Origin: Lavandula angustifolia
Taxonomy: Eukaryota; Streptophyta; Magnoliopsida; Lamiales; Lamiaceae
NCBI GenBank assembly: GCA_028984105.1
Contig: CM054823.1
Location: forward strand, 25,830,017 to 25,894,016
Length of the DNA: 64,000 nt
Direction of reading: 5' to 3'
Shown here: positions 1 to 11,974 of the stretch, one piece after another
Layout of the letters: the number at the start of each line of letters is the position of its first letter
Position numbering within the stretch: the first letter of the stretch is position 1
Position numbers and translations under genes: made by a program
Notes under the pieces: generated by a model
The model's input: the letters and a program-made list of their open reading frames with translations, nothing else
The model's database searches: none
Told to the model about the DNA's origin: nothing

Positions 1-2560
1 AATATGACGCCCATATAAATGTTGAGTGGTGCAATCAATCACGGTCAATAAAATATCTCTTCAAATATATAAATAAAGGACATGACCGCTGTGATCACAG
101 CCTTTACGAAGCAAATGGAGATGGACAAACACACACAAACCGTGATGAAATCCAACTCTATTACGATCGCAGATACATTTCACCATGCGAAGCATGTTGG
201 AGAATATTCGGTTTCCCCCATTAACTTTAAGAATCCTCTAGTTGAGCGACCGAGCTTCCATCTCCCGTAAGAACATACCGTAATATTTTCGGAAAATGAT
301 CAAATAGATCATGTGCTTAGTCGCCCACTATCGGACAAAGTATGTTTCTAGCTTGGATGGAAGCAAATAAAAATTATCAAGAAGCTAGAGAACCGACTTA
401 TGCCGAATTTCCAACTAAATTTGTATGGAGGGACCGTAAATGGAAACCTAGGAATGAAAGATATGCAATTGGAAGGATCTATTACGTTCCTCCGAGGTTC
501 GGGAGAGAAATACTATCTTAGATGTCTACTCAATATCGTACGAGGCCCAAGAAGCTACGAAGAAATAAGATGCATTAATGGAGTCCAATATAATACATTT
601 CGTGATGCTCTATGCTCTTTGGGACTATTAGATGATGATAAGGGAATATATCGATGGAATAACGGAGGCAAGTCAATGGGCCCTCGGCTTATTCCTTAAG
701 AAAACTTTTCGCAACATTATTGTGGTCGGATTCAATGTCAAGACCGGAAATTGTTTGGAATAAATGTTGGATGCATTTGTCCCAGCGACATTGCTTACAG
801 ACAAAAAACTGCATTCCCAAATCAAGGTAAAAGTAATTACGAATCACTATAACAATTATTTATGTTTGGGTATTTTAACATAACTCTAAATTCTATTTGT
901 GCAGATTCGACGCGCGATGATACACTGATCAAATGCTATGCTTTAGCAGAGATTCAGAAAATACTGACGACTCTCGAAAGAAGTTTGCAAGATTTTCCAT
1001 CCATTCCTTTCCCAGACACTCGCTACTTTGAAAACTATCATAATAGCTTAATTTCATATGAGCTACAGTATGATTGTGAGAGTCTACAACGAGAATATGC
1101 AACTTTTTTACAAAATTGTACAAATGAGCAACGACATGTACACAATACAATTTTAAACGCATGCGAAACAACAGAGGAGGTATGTTCTTTGTGAATGGTT
1201 ATGGAGGAACTGGAAAAACCTTTGTCCGGAAGGGATTTGTCAGCTGGCATGACGTCGCAAAAAAAAAATTGTTATCAATGTTGCATCTAGTGGAATAGCC
1301 TCTCTTTTACTACCGGGGCGGAAGAACCGCACATTCACGTTTTAGAATCCCGATTAACGCTATCGAAGATTCCATATGCAACATAAAACAAGATAGCCCA
1401 CTTCGCAGCTTACTCATAAAAGCAAAACTCATAATTTGGGATGAAGCACCAATGACACACAAATATTGCTTCAAGCATTCGACAAGAGCTTACGTGATAT
1501 AATGCGATTCCACAATACCTCGAGTTCCAACTCTCCATTCGGAGGCAAAGTAATTGTTCTAGGTGGTGATTTCAGACAGATTCTACCAGTCATCGCCAAA
1601 GGCAGTCGACAAGACATCGTTCATGCCACAATCAATTCATCGTATCTTTGGAAGAATTGCACTGTCTTAAAACTAACAAAGAATATGAGAGTGAAGAGCA
1701 CGGCACGAATGATGACTTACTTGAATCATCAAACTTCGCGTATTGGCTAGCAAGTATTGAAGATGGAACTCGGAGGTACGAACGATGGTGAATCCACAAT
1801 TGATATACCAAAGGATATGTTGCTTGACTACTCTGAAGATCCAATAGAAGCAATCACAAAACATGTCTATTTAAGAAACAACAAAATAATCAATGATGCT
1901 GACTTTCTACAAGAACGAGCTATTTTGGCACCAACGTTGGATATAGTCGAATCTGTCAACCAATATGTAATATCATTAAGTGAAGGAGAAGGCCATACAT
2001 ATTTAAGCTCAGACACTATATGCAAATCTATAGGATACAGTTCCTTATTCCAGAACATCCACACACCGAAATTCTTAAACACAATTAAATGCTCGGAATA
2101 CCTAATCACGAGCTATATTTGAAAGTCGAAACTCCAGTGATGCTTCTCTGAAACATCGATCACGCGAATGGTTTATGCAACGACACTAGGTTGGTAATTA
2201 CCAGACTTGCCAGTCATGTACTCGAAGCAAAAGTACTCACCGGCCGAAATGCTGGAGATAAAGTTTTGATTCCAAGAATAACATTGACACCATCCGATGA
2301 AAGATTGCCATTCAAATTTCAAAGACATCAATTTCCACTTATTGTCTCTTATGCTATGACAATTAATAAAAGCCAAGGCCAATCACTATACTGCGTTGGT
2401 TTACCGTTGAAGAAACATGTATTCGATCATGGCCAGTTGTATGTCGTAGTGTCACACGTAACAAATCGCAATGATTGAAGATCTTAATATGCGACAATGA
2501 AGCCGTCAACCGTACATCCACCACGAACGTAGTATTCAAAGAAGTCTATCAAAACATATG
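1..2560 (+). pseudogene. Helitron replicase/helicase (Rep-Pif1) relic, 5' end outside window
   Basis: Translated pieces in several frames match the plant Helitron protein. The start (13-80) reads NVEWCNQSRSIKYLFKYIN-like sequence, and about 500-650 carries SGEKYYLRCLLNIVRGP and LGLLDDDKG. The Pif1 helicase part has Walker A GYGGTGKT at about 1197-1220, a Walker B-like IIWDEAP near 1430-1450, GGDFRQILPVI near 1562-1595 and a C-terminal block with TINKSQGQS near 2358-2385. A possible short intron lies at 827-903. Stops and frame changes interrupt the coding path (for example near 268, 698, 1194, 1750 and 2120), so no intact replicase is made. In an active element the protein would drive rolling-circle transposition. 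A Helitron-type 3' end lies about 550 bp downstream. Family assignment is firm. The number of lesions is my reading and was not aligned. Confidence 0.88.
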
Positions 2561-3084
2561 AAAAATTATTAAATCTCAATGTATATTAGCTTACAAATGT
2601 GTTATATTACTCTAATCATTTCAATACTACGACTATTTTCCCATTGTTTCGTACGTATTTGACAAAAAAAAAAATGTATATATTAACGCACAAATTAAAG
2701 ATAATGTCTATTTTAAACATAATTATTATTTTAAACTAAAATGAGTAAATTAGTTTTTCATACACATTAATATGGAAACATAATATTCCACCAACTAAAA
2801 AATATTTTATAATTATTTTACATATTTTTTCTATACTTTCCAACTTTTGAAATGTCATCTAATTTAAACTTATGATCTTTAGGTATAAGAGATTTATTAT
2901 GTTATTGTCTTTAATTCATTTTTTTCAACCAACTATAAAAAAAAATATACAATTTGCCATTTATTTATTCCAAGCCCCAGTTGAATAAGAAAAAAAAAGC
3001 CCCAAAAAAACTTGATTTAAATATACAAATATTTAGTATCAAAATAATTACTTCAAACAATATAACTAAAATAATCAATATTTG

Positions 3085-3117
3085 CTTTACCCGTGCGTAG
3101 ACGAGTGCTACCCTAGT
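3085..3117 (+). mobile_element. Helitron 3' terminus (diverged hairpin plus CTAG)
   Basis: CCCGTGCGTAG followed by ACGAGTGCTACCCTAG and then T resembles the plant Helitron 3' end: a short GC-rich hairpin a few bases before CTAG, with T as the first host base. CTAG occupies 3113-3116. The hairpin arms have diverged. It lies downstream of the helicase relic on the same strand, so it probably closes that element. Confidence 0.65.
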
Positions 3118-3522
3118 TTTTATCTAAATCCAAGTTGAAGTCACAATATAAAATATTAACGGCGACGTGCGTGATTTTTCTGAAAAATCAATTTTAGTGT
3201 GTCTTTGATAGGAATCGATCATGCAAAGATTTCAATAATATGAATTAAGATTACTTTCCCATGACAGAATCCTTGCAACAATATTTTAGGGAAGTGGTAT
3301 TAATTTTGTAATTTTTCTCCAAGAGTGATATTATGAGAAATAATAATTGCTGGATTATATACTATTTTAGAAATTCGACTTCTTTATATTCCACAATCAT
3401 GCAATTAGATGGCTCCAATATCATTATGAATATAGGCATAAGACTTGGCAACTTACTCCATTTGCTTTGGATGCTGTCACTTTGCAGTCACGTTACAAGC
3501 CAATCATATTCAATTCTTGTAC
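3118..3522. other. Intergenic: 5' flank of the first SOUL gene
   Basis: AT-rich sequence between the Helitron end and the SOUL promoter. A CCAAT motif lies near 3500. I see no other gene or repeat. Confidence 0.5.
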
Positions 3523-3530
3523 TATAAATT
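3523..3530 (+). promoter_or_regulatory. Probable TATA box of first SOUL gene
   Basis: TATAAATT lies 73 bp before the start codon at 3596, with a CCAAT motif about 22 bp further upstream. This spacing suits a leader of about 40 nt. Inferred from motif and position only. Confidence 0.5.
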
Positions 3531-3595
3531 TCCCTTCACTCCACACATTTCCGACAAGCAACCCAACACCATTTCTTACAAATTAATTCTCAACA

Positions 3596-6500
3596 ATGTT
3601 TTCGAGCAGAAGAGCTGTTTTTGTGTTGAGTTTCCTCTGCTTAGGCGTAGCAGCATGGAGCCAGGGCTACCCACCCCCACCCAACACTGAAAAATACGAC
3701 CACCCTTCTTACACCATCGTCGAATCCAACAAAGACTTCGAAATCCGAAGCTATGAAGAGGCTAATTGGGTCTCCACCACCCTCTCTTCTTCTTCTTACA
3801 CTGAAGGTGTCAAAATAAGCTTCCTAAGGTAATTTTCTCCTTGCCCTTCTTAAAATAAAATATTTAATAATAAATAAATTAACTACTCCATTTGTCTCAT
3901 TGAAGTCGTCCACTATACTTTTGGGCTGCCCCATTGAAAACCGTACCGAAAAGAAAGTGGACAACTTCAACGGGACGGAGGGAGTACAAAAAAATATATA
4001 TATTTTCTCATAGTCTTAATAGTGCATGCATGCATGCATGCATGCATACTAACCCGAACCCTACCTGTAACGCCCCAATTCCTGAGGGAAGGCATATGGG
4101 CCGGAGCGCGACGAGGGAGGGGTGAAAGAAGCGGGAAAGAAAGGGGAAAAACTTGAAGAACAACCAGGAATTTAGTAAACTCGTATTTATATAATCAAGA
4201 TCAAACTTTCATCCAACTACCTCAGTAGAAACAAGAGAGGTAGTGCGTAATATACATAGTGATAAAGCGGAAACGTCTCAAAACAGACGGCTATTCGTAC
4301 AACAATACCTTCACTTCCACACTGCCATCTTCAGTCTGCAAAATCATTTTGAAAACATTTGGGCTGAGCACTAACGTTTGGGTAAAGCTGCTGACAATAA
4401 ACTTCCGAAAATCCTTTTTAAACAATGAAATGTTCATGCATCACTGATATAACATAGACAGTTTTTAAAACCAAAAGGAGTCTATGTATATCGAAACATA
4501 TACTTTGGCCATTTCCTTTCCTTCTCAGCTATTGGTGCATTCTACAACTTTTTCTCTTCATTAGACATAGGGAAACATATTCACCTAAGAATAATCTCGT
4601 TCCCTCATTAGACTTTGGAAAACAAATTCACCCAAGACTAACTTCGTGACGTTTGGTGTACACTAACCCTGGCTACCTCTAGCTCAGGATCCGATCGTTT
4701 CATCTCATATTGGCAAAGCCAATTTCATTCAAGTAGATGCACTTATCCAATAGCGAGTAAAACATTTCATGAACATTCATAACTTTAATTCGCATAAATA
4801 TCAGAGCTTAATAACTCAAACATAAATTTCTTAAATAAAATATAACCCACCTTGCACCTTTAAGTGTGACCATGTATGTTAATTAACTTGCCTTCGATCA
4901 ATGCTACCTTGCTTTCTCAATAGCGCCTACAAGAGAATCTATTCTTAATTGTGATTCATATAATTAAGCTAAAACAACATAAGATTTAAATCTGGAATTA
5001 AAACCAATGCAACTACTTCCGACTTCAATTCTGGCCCATCCGACCATCGGTTTATGGAAACAAGATTATGGTTGGAATATGCGCTATTTAGGATATACAA
5101 GTCCATAAACTAACTTGCCGATCCGACATCAATTTGATGCTCGAATCTCGACCCGAACCTCGCGCCAAATACCTTGTGCGCAGCTCCGTCACATGCATTT
5201 CAAAGGCTTATAACTTTCTGGGTTTGAAGTCTATTTTGAAATTCCAGGATATAGTTGTAAAGCCAACAACTAGAACTTTCCAATGGTATATAATATGATA
5301 GGGTTTGGACAAAAGAATAGATCCGAAATTGAGTTGAAATATTTGGGTTTGTTTAAGAGAAAAATTGAGTTTCATCGACAAACCCACAACTTGTAGGACT
5401 TATATCTTTCACCTCCGAACTCAGTTTTACAAACCGAAGATGTTTCTAGAAAGCCACTAGTGAGAAGTTTACAACGATATATCTTACAGCGGGATTTGAA
5501 TAAAAGAAACGAGTAAAAACAGGGCTGAAAGCCGCTGACCTGTTTCAGCGAAAACAGAAAACACAACCCACCACCCCAACTTTTAGGACTCATAACTTTC
5601 AGGTACGATCTCTGATTTACAAAACGAAGGTGGCGTTGGAAAGACAATGAAAAGAGCTTTCCGGCGATATATAATATGTCGGACTTTGGATAAAGAAAAC
5701 GGGCAGAATTAGGTTTCAAAGTCGCTGCTCTGCTCACGGGAAAACAAACCCGCAGCCGTAGTCTACTAACACTACAACTTTCGGGAGCCATAACTTTCAA
5801 GTCCGAACTCAGAATTACGAATAAAAGATGGCGTTGGAAAGCCAGAGACGAGAGATTTCCAACGATATGAATTTCAATAGGTTTTGATCAACAAGGACGT
5901 TCGTAAACTGAGCTTAAACTTGCTGCCCTGCTACTTACGAAAATAGACGAACCAACAAGATTTAACCATGGCGGCAGCTACCAACTGCCGCGTCCGCCTC
6001 TCCCCTCCGGCGGACCCTCCTCCATACATTACAACCATGAGAATTCAACCACAAAGCAACACAAGACTACAAACCAAGCTCAAAGGGATGAAAATGATAA
6101 CCATTGACCACTAACTTAGTTCTTACAAATTTCAGAAAATGAGTTGCAGCATGAGCAATAAAAGATGAAACAAGGAGTATTTGATTACCTGTGATTTCTC
6201 TGGAACTGCTTATAGTTTATGCAAAAGAAGGACGAGAGAAGAGAATTCAAAGAAGAAATGAGGCGGTGGAGATGGTGATACCGAGAGGGAGATATTTGAG
6301 AGTGAAGTGGCGGTGGCAACATCTATCTCCCTTCAATATCTCTGTTCTCTTTATAAACTTACGGTAGCAAAAGAAAAGGAAACACAAAAGGAGTCTAAGG
6401 GATGAGGATAAAATTTAGTCGGCCAACCTCATCTAGTATTTGCTATTTTTAGTAAATACTTTTATTATTATATGTTTTCTTCGAAACTTAATCTTGAAGG

Positions 6501-7094
6501 AAATATACTTTATACTACATATGAGGTTCAAGATAATGAGTCGAAAAATAATTATTTTCCGGATATAAACGCGTAACTAATAATTCATGTCTATATCTTT
6601 AGAGATTTGAATCCACTAATAATTTATTTAACTCATTTATTCTTATTTAACTAAATCGAGAATTTCGGAATATCACACTAACCCTATCTCTCTCATCTAA
6701 TGTAAACACCAGACTTTTCAATTACTACAAGGGCCCCAACAAACAGGGCGTGAAGATCAGCATCACCGTACCGGCTGTAATCGACGTTGACAACTCAAAC
6801 TACACCGCCAACTTATACCTACCGAATATGTACCAGAAGGACTCTCCGCCGGAGGCTTTGTCGTCGGATATAGTGCCGGTGAAATTGCCTAAATATAAGT
6901 ACGTAGCTGTTAGAAGGTACGGTGGATTTAGTACGGGGAGCGTTACCGCGAAGGAGCTTGTTGACCTTAAGATTGCCCTTCAGGGTACAAAGTATGATAG
7001 GACCGCTGGGATCAAGCAGTACTCCGTCGTCGGCTATAACTCGCCGTTCGAACGCATTGACCGTGTTAATGAGATCTTTATCTGGTTCGACTGA
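3596..7094 (+). CDS. SOUL/HBP-type haem-binding protein, secreted form, two exons
   Basis: Exons are 3596-3828 and 6713-7094, giving 204 aa; the codon split AG|A joins them in frame. The N-terminus (MFSSRRAVFVLSFLCLGVAA) is a hydrophobic signal peptide probably cut near residue 22, so the product likely enters the secretory path. The SOUL domain follows: HPSYTIVESNKDFEIRSYEE, then LFNYYKGPNKQGVKI with the family's SITVPA turn, LPKYKYVAVRRYGGF, and the typical end VGYNSPFERIDRVNEIFIWF. Plant SOUL proteins bind haem or other tetrapyrroles; this protein's ligand cannot be told. The intron is 2.88 kb because a MITE (3884-3986) and a probable solo LTR (4066-6677) sit in it. A paralogue follows at 14193 in the same orientation, so this is a tandem duplicate. 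Start choice is firm: it directly precedes the signal peptide. Confidence 0.9.
3884..3986. mobile_element. Stowaway-type MITE (intron of SOUL gene)
   Basis: Inverted ends CTCCATTTGTCTCATTGAAG and CTTCAACGGGACGGAGGGAG flanked by TA on both sides, about 100 bp. It matches the CTCCCTCCGTYCC end of Stowaway (Tc1/mariner) MITEs. Confidence 0.8.
4022..4047. repeat. (ATGC)n microsatellite
   Basis: Six to seven copies of the palindromic tetramer ATGC, just left of the putative LTR. Confidence 0.9.
4066..6677. mobile_element. Probable solo LTR (gypsy-type) inside SOUL intron
   Basis: Starts TGTAACGCCCC, a common plant gypsy LTR start, and ends TATCACA. The flanking 5-mers CTACC (4061-4065) and CTAAC (6678-6682) differ at one base, consistent with an aged target duplication. 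The interior has no gag-pol coding. It contains four degenerate units of about 190 bp and a moderately GC-rich 3' part. A 2.6 kb solo LTR explains why this intron is so long while the paralogue's is 74 bp. Without a second copy this remains an inference. Confidence 0.6.
5185..5945. repeat. Four degenerate tandem units of about 190 bp
   Basis: A phrase like CATAACTTTC..GTCCGAACTC..TTACAAA..AAGATGG..GGAAAGCC recurs with starts near 5207, 5396, 5586 and 5784 (periods 189, 190 and 198 bp). Units are strongly diverged. They lie inside the putative LTR. Confidence 0.75.
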
Positions 7095-7595
7095 TTTATG
7101 TTAGCGTTTGATTAGTCGAAGAATAATTGCTATGATTTTGTTGTAATATGTGTGGAAAATAATAATATTTTATTTTTCCTACTTGGTTGAATTAGTACTA
7201 GTTTTTACGTTTTAGTAAAATGAAATAAGTCACATTTGAAAACACACTAAAGATTTTTATTTCCATACCAAAGAAAATAAAATAAAATGCAGAATTGTAT
7301 AGATAATATTGAAAATAAAATAAAATAAAATAGTGTATAAGTTATTTTTTTATATTTACAGTGTATTAGTTTTGAATATTTGACCTACTTAGTGTACTAT
7401 TAAAATCATTACGAACCAGTTAAACGAAGAAATCACAACGAGTACCAGTTATCATTGATTTCAATTACCTCTTCAACATCCAACTAAGTGTGATGCAAAC
7501 AAAATAACAGAGATTTCCTCATTTCACGAAATATTATGCTTTAAAAGGCAAAATGTAGTTGGTTCTCATTTTTGCGTAAGTGGTTGATCTATTGT
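7095..7595. other. Intergenic: 3' flank of SOUL gene
   Basis: AT-rich downstream region with AATAAT-type polyadenylation motifs near 7160. No gene or repeat recognised. Confidence 0.5.
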
Positions 7596-8000
7596 CACTA
7601 CTGGAAAATGTTTCTTTAGTAACGAAAAAATATTACGAGGATGTCTAAAGAAAAACTTTATTTTTGGTACAATTAGCGAGAAACCGGACCCTTCTTCGCC
7701 ATTTTTTTCCTCGCTATTGAAAATGAAAAAAAATTAAAATTCATAATACTTTTCATGGAGGAATTGGACCATTTCTCACCATATCTTCCTCGCTATTAGA
7801 AGACAAAAAAATAAACAAAATTCAGAATATTTTTCGGTGAGAAATCGAGACCCATCCTTTCAAAAAATAAAATTGAAATTCATAATATTTTTCAGTGAGA
7901 ATTCATTCCCTTCCTCTACATTGTTTTCTCAAGTATTAGAAAACGAAAAATATAAATCAAAATTCGGAATATTTAGTGAGGAATCGAACCATTATTCACC
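7596..8000. repeat. CACTA-like end followed by ~80-bp tandem repeats
   Basis: CACTACTGGAAAA at 7596-7608 looks like the terminal repeat of a plant CACTA transposon. From about 7672 an ~80-bp motif (GAGGAATYGGACC..CTCGCTATTAGAA..AATTCAGAATATTTTTCRGTGA) recurs four to five times with decay, as subterminal repeats do. No opposite end (TTTTCCAGTAGTG) was found in the window. Confidence 0.45.
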
Positions 8001-9184
8001 ATGTCAAAATTATATAAATAATCATATATATATACATACATATATATATATAATGCTTAATTAATTTTATGTATTTTATATATGTAGAGCTAACATACAT
8101 ACATACACGTACACTAACAAAGATAGCTTCACATACATACACATATATTTGAGATAAATAAGGAAAAGAGACAAATATTAATTTGCCTTCATTTTGTCGT
8201 TAAAAACATGCGGCAAATTCAAAATTTTCAAACTTTTGGAGGGATATTTCAATTTTTCAAACTCCCCCCATTATATTTACTTACACTACCATATAGACCA
8301 CATTTTTTCACTCCTAAAATCAAATAAATTTTCTCTATTCATTTCGTTCTTTTGTTCTCTCTTCTTCTCTCGAGTTCTCACTCCTCATTTTTTTCAAGTT
8401 CAAAACTCTAAACTTTTTGTTTATTGTGATCTTTTCGTCTTTAAAAAAATTTGTGTACTATGATTCGTCTCACATTTCTACCATACTTGTCTATTTTTTA
8501 ACACAATTCCTAAATAGGTTTATATCTACCGGTGATTACACTCCATTGGGCGAAAACTCTCAAATATCAACAAAATCTCTTTTAATTACAGATTTTTTGA
8601 ATTGCAACGGCTTTAAGTGGAAAGGTTTATTTATTATATGCAGATTTATGTATTTTGATCTTCTTCTTGAGTTAGCTTGATCTTTACCCTAATATATTTG
8701 TTTAATTTGTTGGTTTGAACTTTATAATTGCATAATGTAATTGCCTTGTAAAGGGGGATTCAGTAAACTTGTTCTTTGGTCAATGAGGCTAGAGAAATAT
8801 GTACTACGGTTTCTTATTGAGGTCAAGAAAAAGAAAGAAAATGGAGTATAATTTTTTGCTTGACGTCGTATGAATATTGATTGATTTTTGTTGTTTAATT
8901 GTTACTTTTTCTTATTGTACCTGTAAATGTTACTAATTATTATACTTACAATTGTATTTTTTTACCATTTTGCAATAAACAAACATGGTTAATTGTATAA
9001 GTCAATTCACCAAACATATTAATGAATTATATATATTAAATTGTAATAAAAAAAATTCTTGCTAATAAGCTCGTTGAATATGTACGCACATTTTGTGAGG
9101 AACAATTTGTTGCTAATGATTCTAGCTGGGGAAGAAATTATACCTCGCCAATGAATTTATTTATTAATAAAAAAAGGATTTTTA
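8001..9184. other. Intergenic AT-rich region
   Basis: Contains an ATAC/TATA microsatellite at about 8022-8055 and scattered CATA repeats near 8095-8150. The open frames at 8194-8680 are AT-rich without family resemblance and I do not call genes here. Confidence 0.5.
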
Positions 9185-9335
9185 AATTCTTATAGTTTCT
9201 CATCGGGCGATACGCCACAATTTGTCGCTCTAGGTAAACCCCGCTCCTTGTGCATAATGGTGTTGGTGGGAATTGAACCCATGACCTATCGGTCTCAGGC
9301 CTCCCACCTTCACCACTACGCCAACCCATGGGGAC
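9185..9335 (-). mobile_element. tRNA-derived SINE, minus strand, older copy
   Basis: On the minus strand the head begins GTCCCCATGGGTTGGCGTAG. It contains an A-box-like TGGCGTAGTGG and a B-box GGTTCAATTCC preceded by GGTCATG. It shares this head with the better preserved copy at 30947-31148. The 3' tail is degenerate A-rich and no clear target duplication is visible. Confidence 0.75.
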
Positions 9336-9747
9336 AGGTCACCACATCTTTACACACAACTAAGAGGGAGTAATAAGAATTACTTTAAGATTTAAATATA
9401 ATTTTGAATTAATTAAGAGCGTGGAGATCCATATTTTATTAGGTTAGTGCAATAGACCCGTTTGATCAATAGATACCCGAACGAAAATAAACTCTGCTTA
9501 GATAATCTAAAAAGAAAAAATTGAATCTAGACTTTCCACGACTCCATAATGACACCGCAACAGCACAATTGAGAATAGTTCAAACCCTCTATCCCATAAT
9601 TCCGTGTTCCACTTGTGTCCTCTAAATATTTAGTTATGTATTAGTTAAGCTTAAATTGCCAAGGAGATTATTTTTAATTCATTTATGATTATTAGTTTAT
9701 GGGGGTTATATTGTATAACTGAATTTTAGCTTTTGAATTATATAAAA
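9336..9747. other. Intergenic, nothing recognised
   Basis: AT-rich sequence between the SINE and the Helitron end; no gene seen. Confidence 0.4.
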
Positions 9748-9776
9748 CTAGGACAACACTCGTGCTACGCACGAAA
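9748..9776 (-). mobile_element. Helitron 3' terminus, minus strand
   Basis: The minus strand reads TTTCGTGCGTAGCACGAGTG then TTGTCCTAG and T. TCGTGC and GCACGA form a perfect 6-bp hairpin with a GTA loop, and CTAG (9748-9751) ends the element before a host T. The body should extend to higher coordinates. Its 5' end is not identifiable, so this is probably a non-autonomous Helitron. Confidence 0.7.
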
Positions 9777-11933
9777 TTGTAATGCTTTTATGTGTGTAAC
9801 ATAGATGCTGCTCTAGGCATTACGAAAATGTTTACACTAACATACATAATCAAAAATTAACATTACCTTCTAGGCATTTTTAAAAATGTGGTCGAGTCGA
9901 AGACATCAAAATGTGGCTCAATCGTTTCATTCACTCTTTCATGTGTTCATCATGCACCTCTAAGAAAATATGGTCGAACGGAAGACATAAGACTGTTATT
10001 CCATTTGTGTGCTCGTTTTGCAAGCTCCAAACATCATATATTGTATTGTTGAAAGTCTCTTAGCTTGTTCTTACTTGGGCATATAGAACAAATGAGGCAT
10101 CACTCATACATACTAAACATCAAGTTTTGATTGTCTTTCCTGTAAATCAATTTAAAATTGTTCTCCCACTCGAGTGTGGTGATAATTCTTGGAAGTTGAT
10201 TCTTTATAATCCATAAAAAACTTCTACCTAGATTAACTATAAGAATATTTATCATAAGTTAAGTATGAGTGAATATGTCAAGAACAACAAAATTTTAAAA
10301 ATGAGTATTTTAACATCAAATTCCCATGTACAATCATATAGGAAAGAAAAAAATATTACACCTATGAAAAGTTGTGGCTATCAATTTGATTACAATTTGT
10401 GATGAAATTCTCGAATTTTCAACTATAGTTTAGATCATCGGACACATTTGTTTAAGCTCGAACATGGCTACGATGACGTTAAGGCAAATGTCTTAGGTCC
10501 AAAACCACATGCAATGATTCAACTCGACTCCTCGCTAACATTAGAAGAATTAAGTTGAAAGTATAAGTTCAAATATTGTTCATTAAGTTGGCTAAGCAAT
10601 TAATTCGGTCTAGAAGCATGAAAGTTATATAGTTTTTTTAAGTCATTCAATGATATATACTCCATTAGTTTATCAAACTGAATAATTAGTTATTAGTTTT
10701 TTGAAGTTTTTTATACCATATATCTGACCATCCTCAAGTTGTGGTTTGAACATACGAACCAATTTTTTTGGTATTGTTGCTTCCATCCCCGCCTCCTAAA
10801 ACATTTGAATATGACACTTGAAATATTAGACTGATACAACTACTTAATGATACATACATTTGCATCGTGAAAAACACAATCCATACTCGATACATCTTTT
10901 TGTTGAATGAAGGGATCTTGTATGCATGAATCGATCGAAGTTTCATTGCAAATGACTCGTTAAATTCATCCAACTCATCAATAATGGACCAAATATTAGG
11001 AATTTTTTAATTCTAGTTTTTTTTTTTCATACATGTGAAAAAGGTTTCAAATTGCGTGATAAGAAATTTTAGACAAAGACTTCTTATATATTACTCACAT
11101 GGTTTGTGACAATATTGGTAAAACTTCAATTTCACATAATTAAAGCTTTTAACATCATTAGGCATAAATTGAGGAACAAATATTCAAAATATTCCTTTTA
11201 AAAAATCATTCAACAAATTAATAATTTGAAATTTATTGATCTTACAAAGTTGTGCTTTGAAATTTATTAATTATATTTTCTAAGATATTAATTTTAGCAT
11301 GATTGGACGTAAATTGAGAGACATTTTCAAAATATTACTTTTAAGAAAAATAATCTTTCTAAACAAATGACCAGATTAGAGATTGATTGATTAGTTGTAA
11401 CATGATTTTCTGAATCTTAAAATGTTATTACCTACAATATTACTATTAACAATTTAATATGATTTGAAATAACTAACAAATTATTTCCTAAAATATCACT
11501 ATTAACAAATTTTCTCCTAAAATATAAATAAAATAATTTATATTCCAACCTATGTCACAATATATATTATATCCAATTAAATTGAAATTTAAGTTGATTT
11601 GCAATTTTAATTGCCGATATTTATATATATATAATAAGAATCATACATTTACCTCTAAATTTAAAGAAAATCTAAAATTGAATATAATTAGATTGGAATT
11701 GAAATTAATTTGTGAAATAGGATTCACAAAGAATTAAATAGTAAAGCACTTTGAGAAATAAATCAATCAATTAGATTAGATTGTTACTCATAAATTAAAT
11801 TTATACATAAATTTGAGAAATAATAAATTTGCGCCTCATTTAATGAAATTCTCAATTGGATCCAAATGAACAGATATTTGAAATTGATTTACAATTGATT
11901 TCTAATTGATTTGCAATTTAAACATTCGGTTTT

Positions 11934-11974
<41 letters not shown>
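9777..11974. other. Intergenic: probable Helitron body and AT-rich DNA
   Basis: No protein-coding similarity on either strand. The left part probably belongs to the non-autonomous Helitron ending at 9748. A TA microsatellite closes the region (about 11936-11974). Confidence 0.45.

Noticed and set aside
1632..2109. Minus-strand frames across the helicase relic
   Set aside because: Shadows of the Helitron helicase coding strand.
8194..8680. Open frames of 87-89 codons
   Set aside because: AT-rich, Phe/Leu/Ile-heavy translation with no family resemblance, no promoter and no conserved motif.
9185..9335. tRNA gene on the minus strand (also considered at 30947 and 36245)
   Set aside because: A and B boxes are present, but no cloverleaf with acceptor pairing follows. 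One copy has an A-tail and target duplications, so these are SINE or SINE-like heads.
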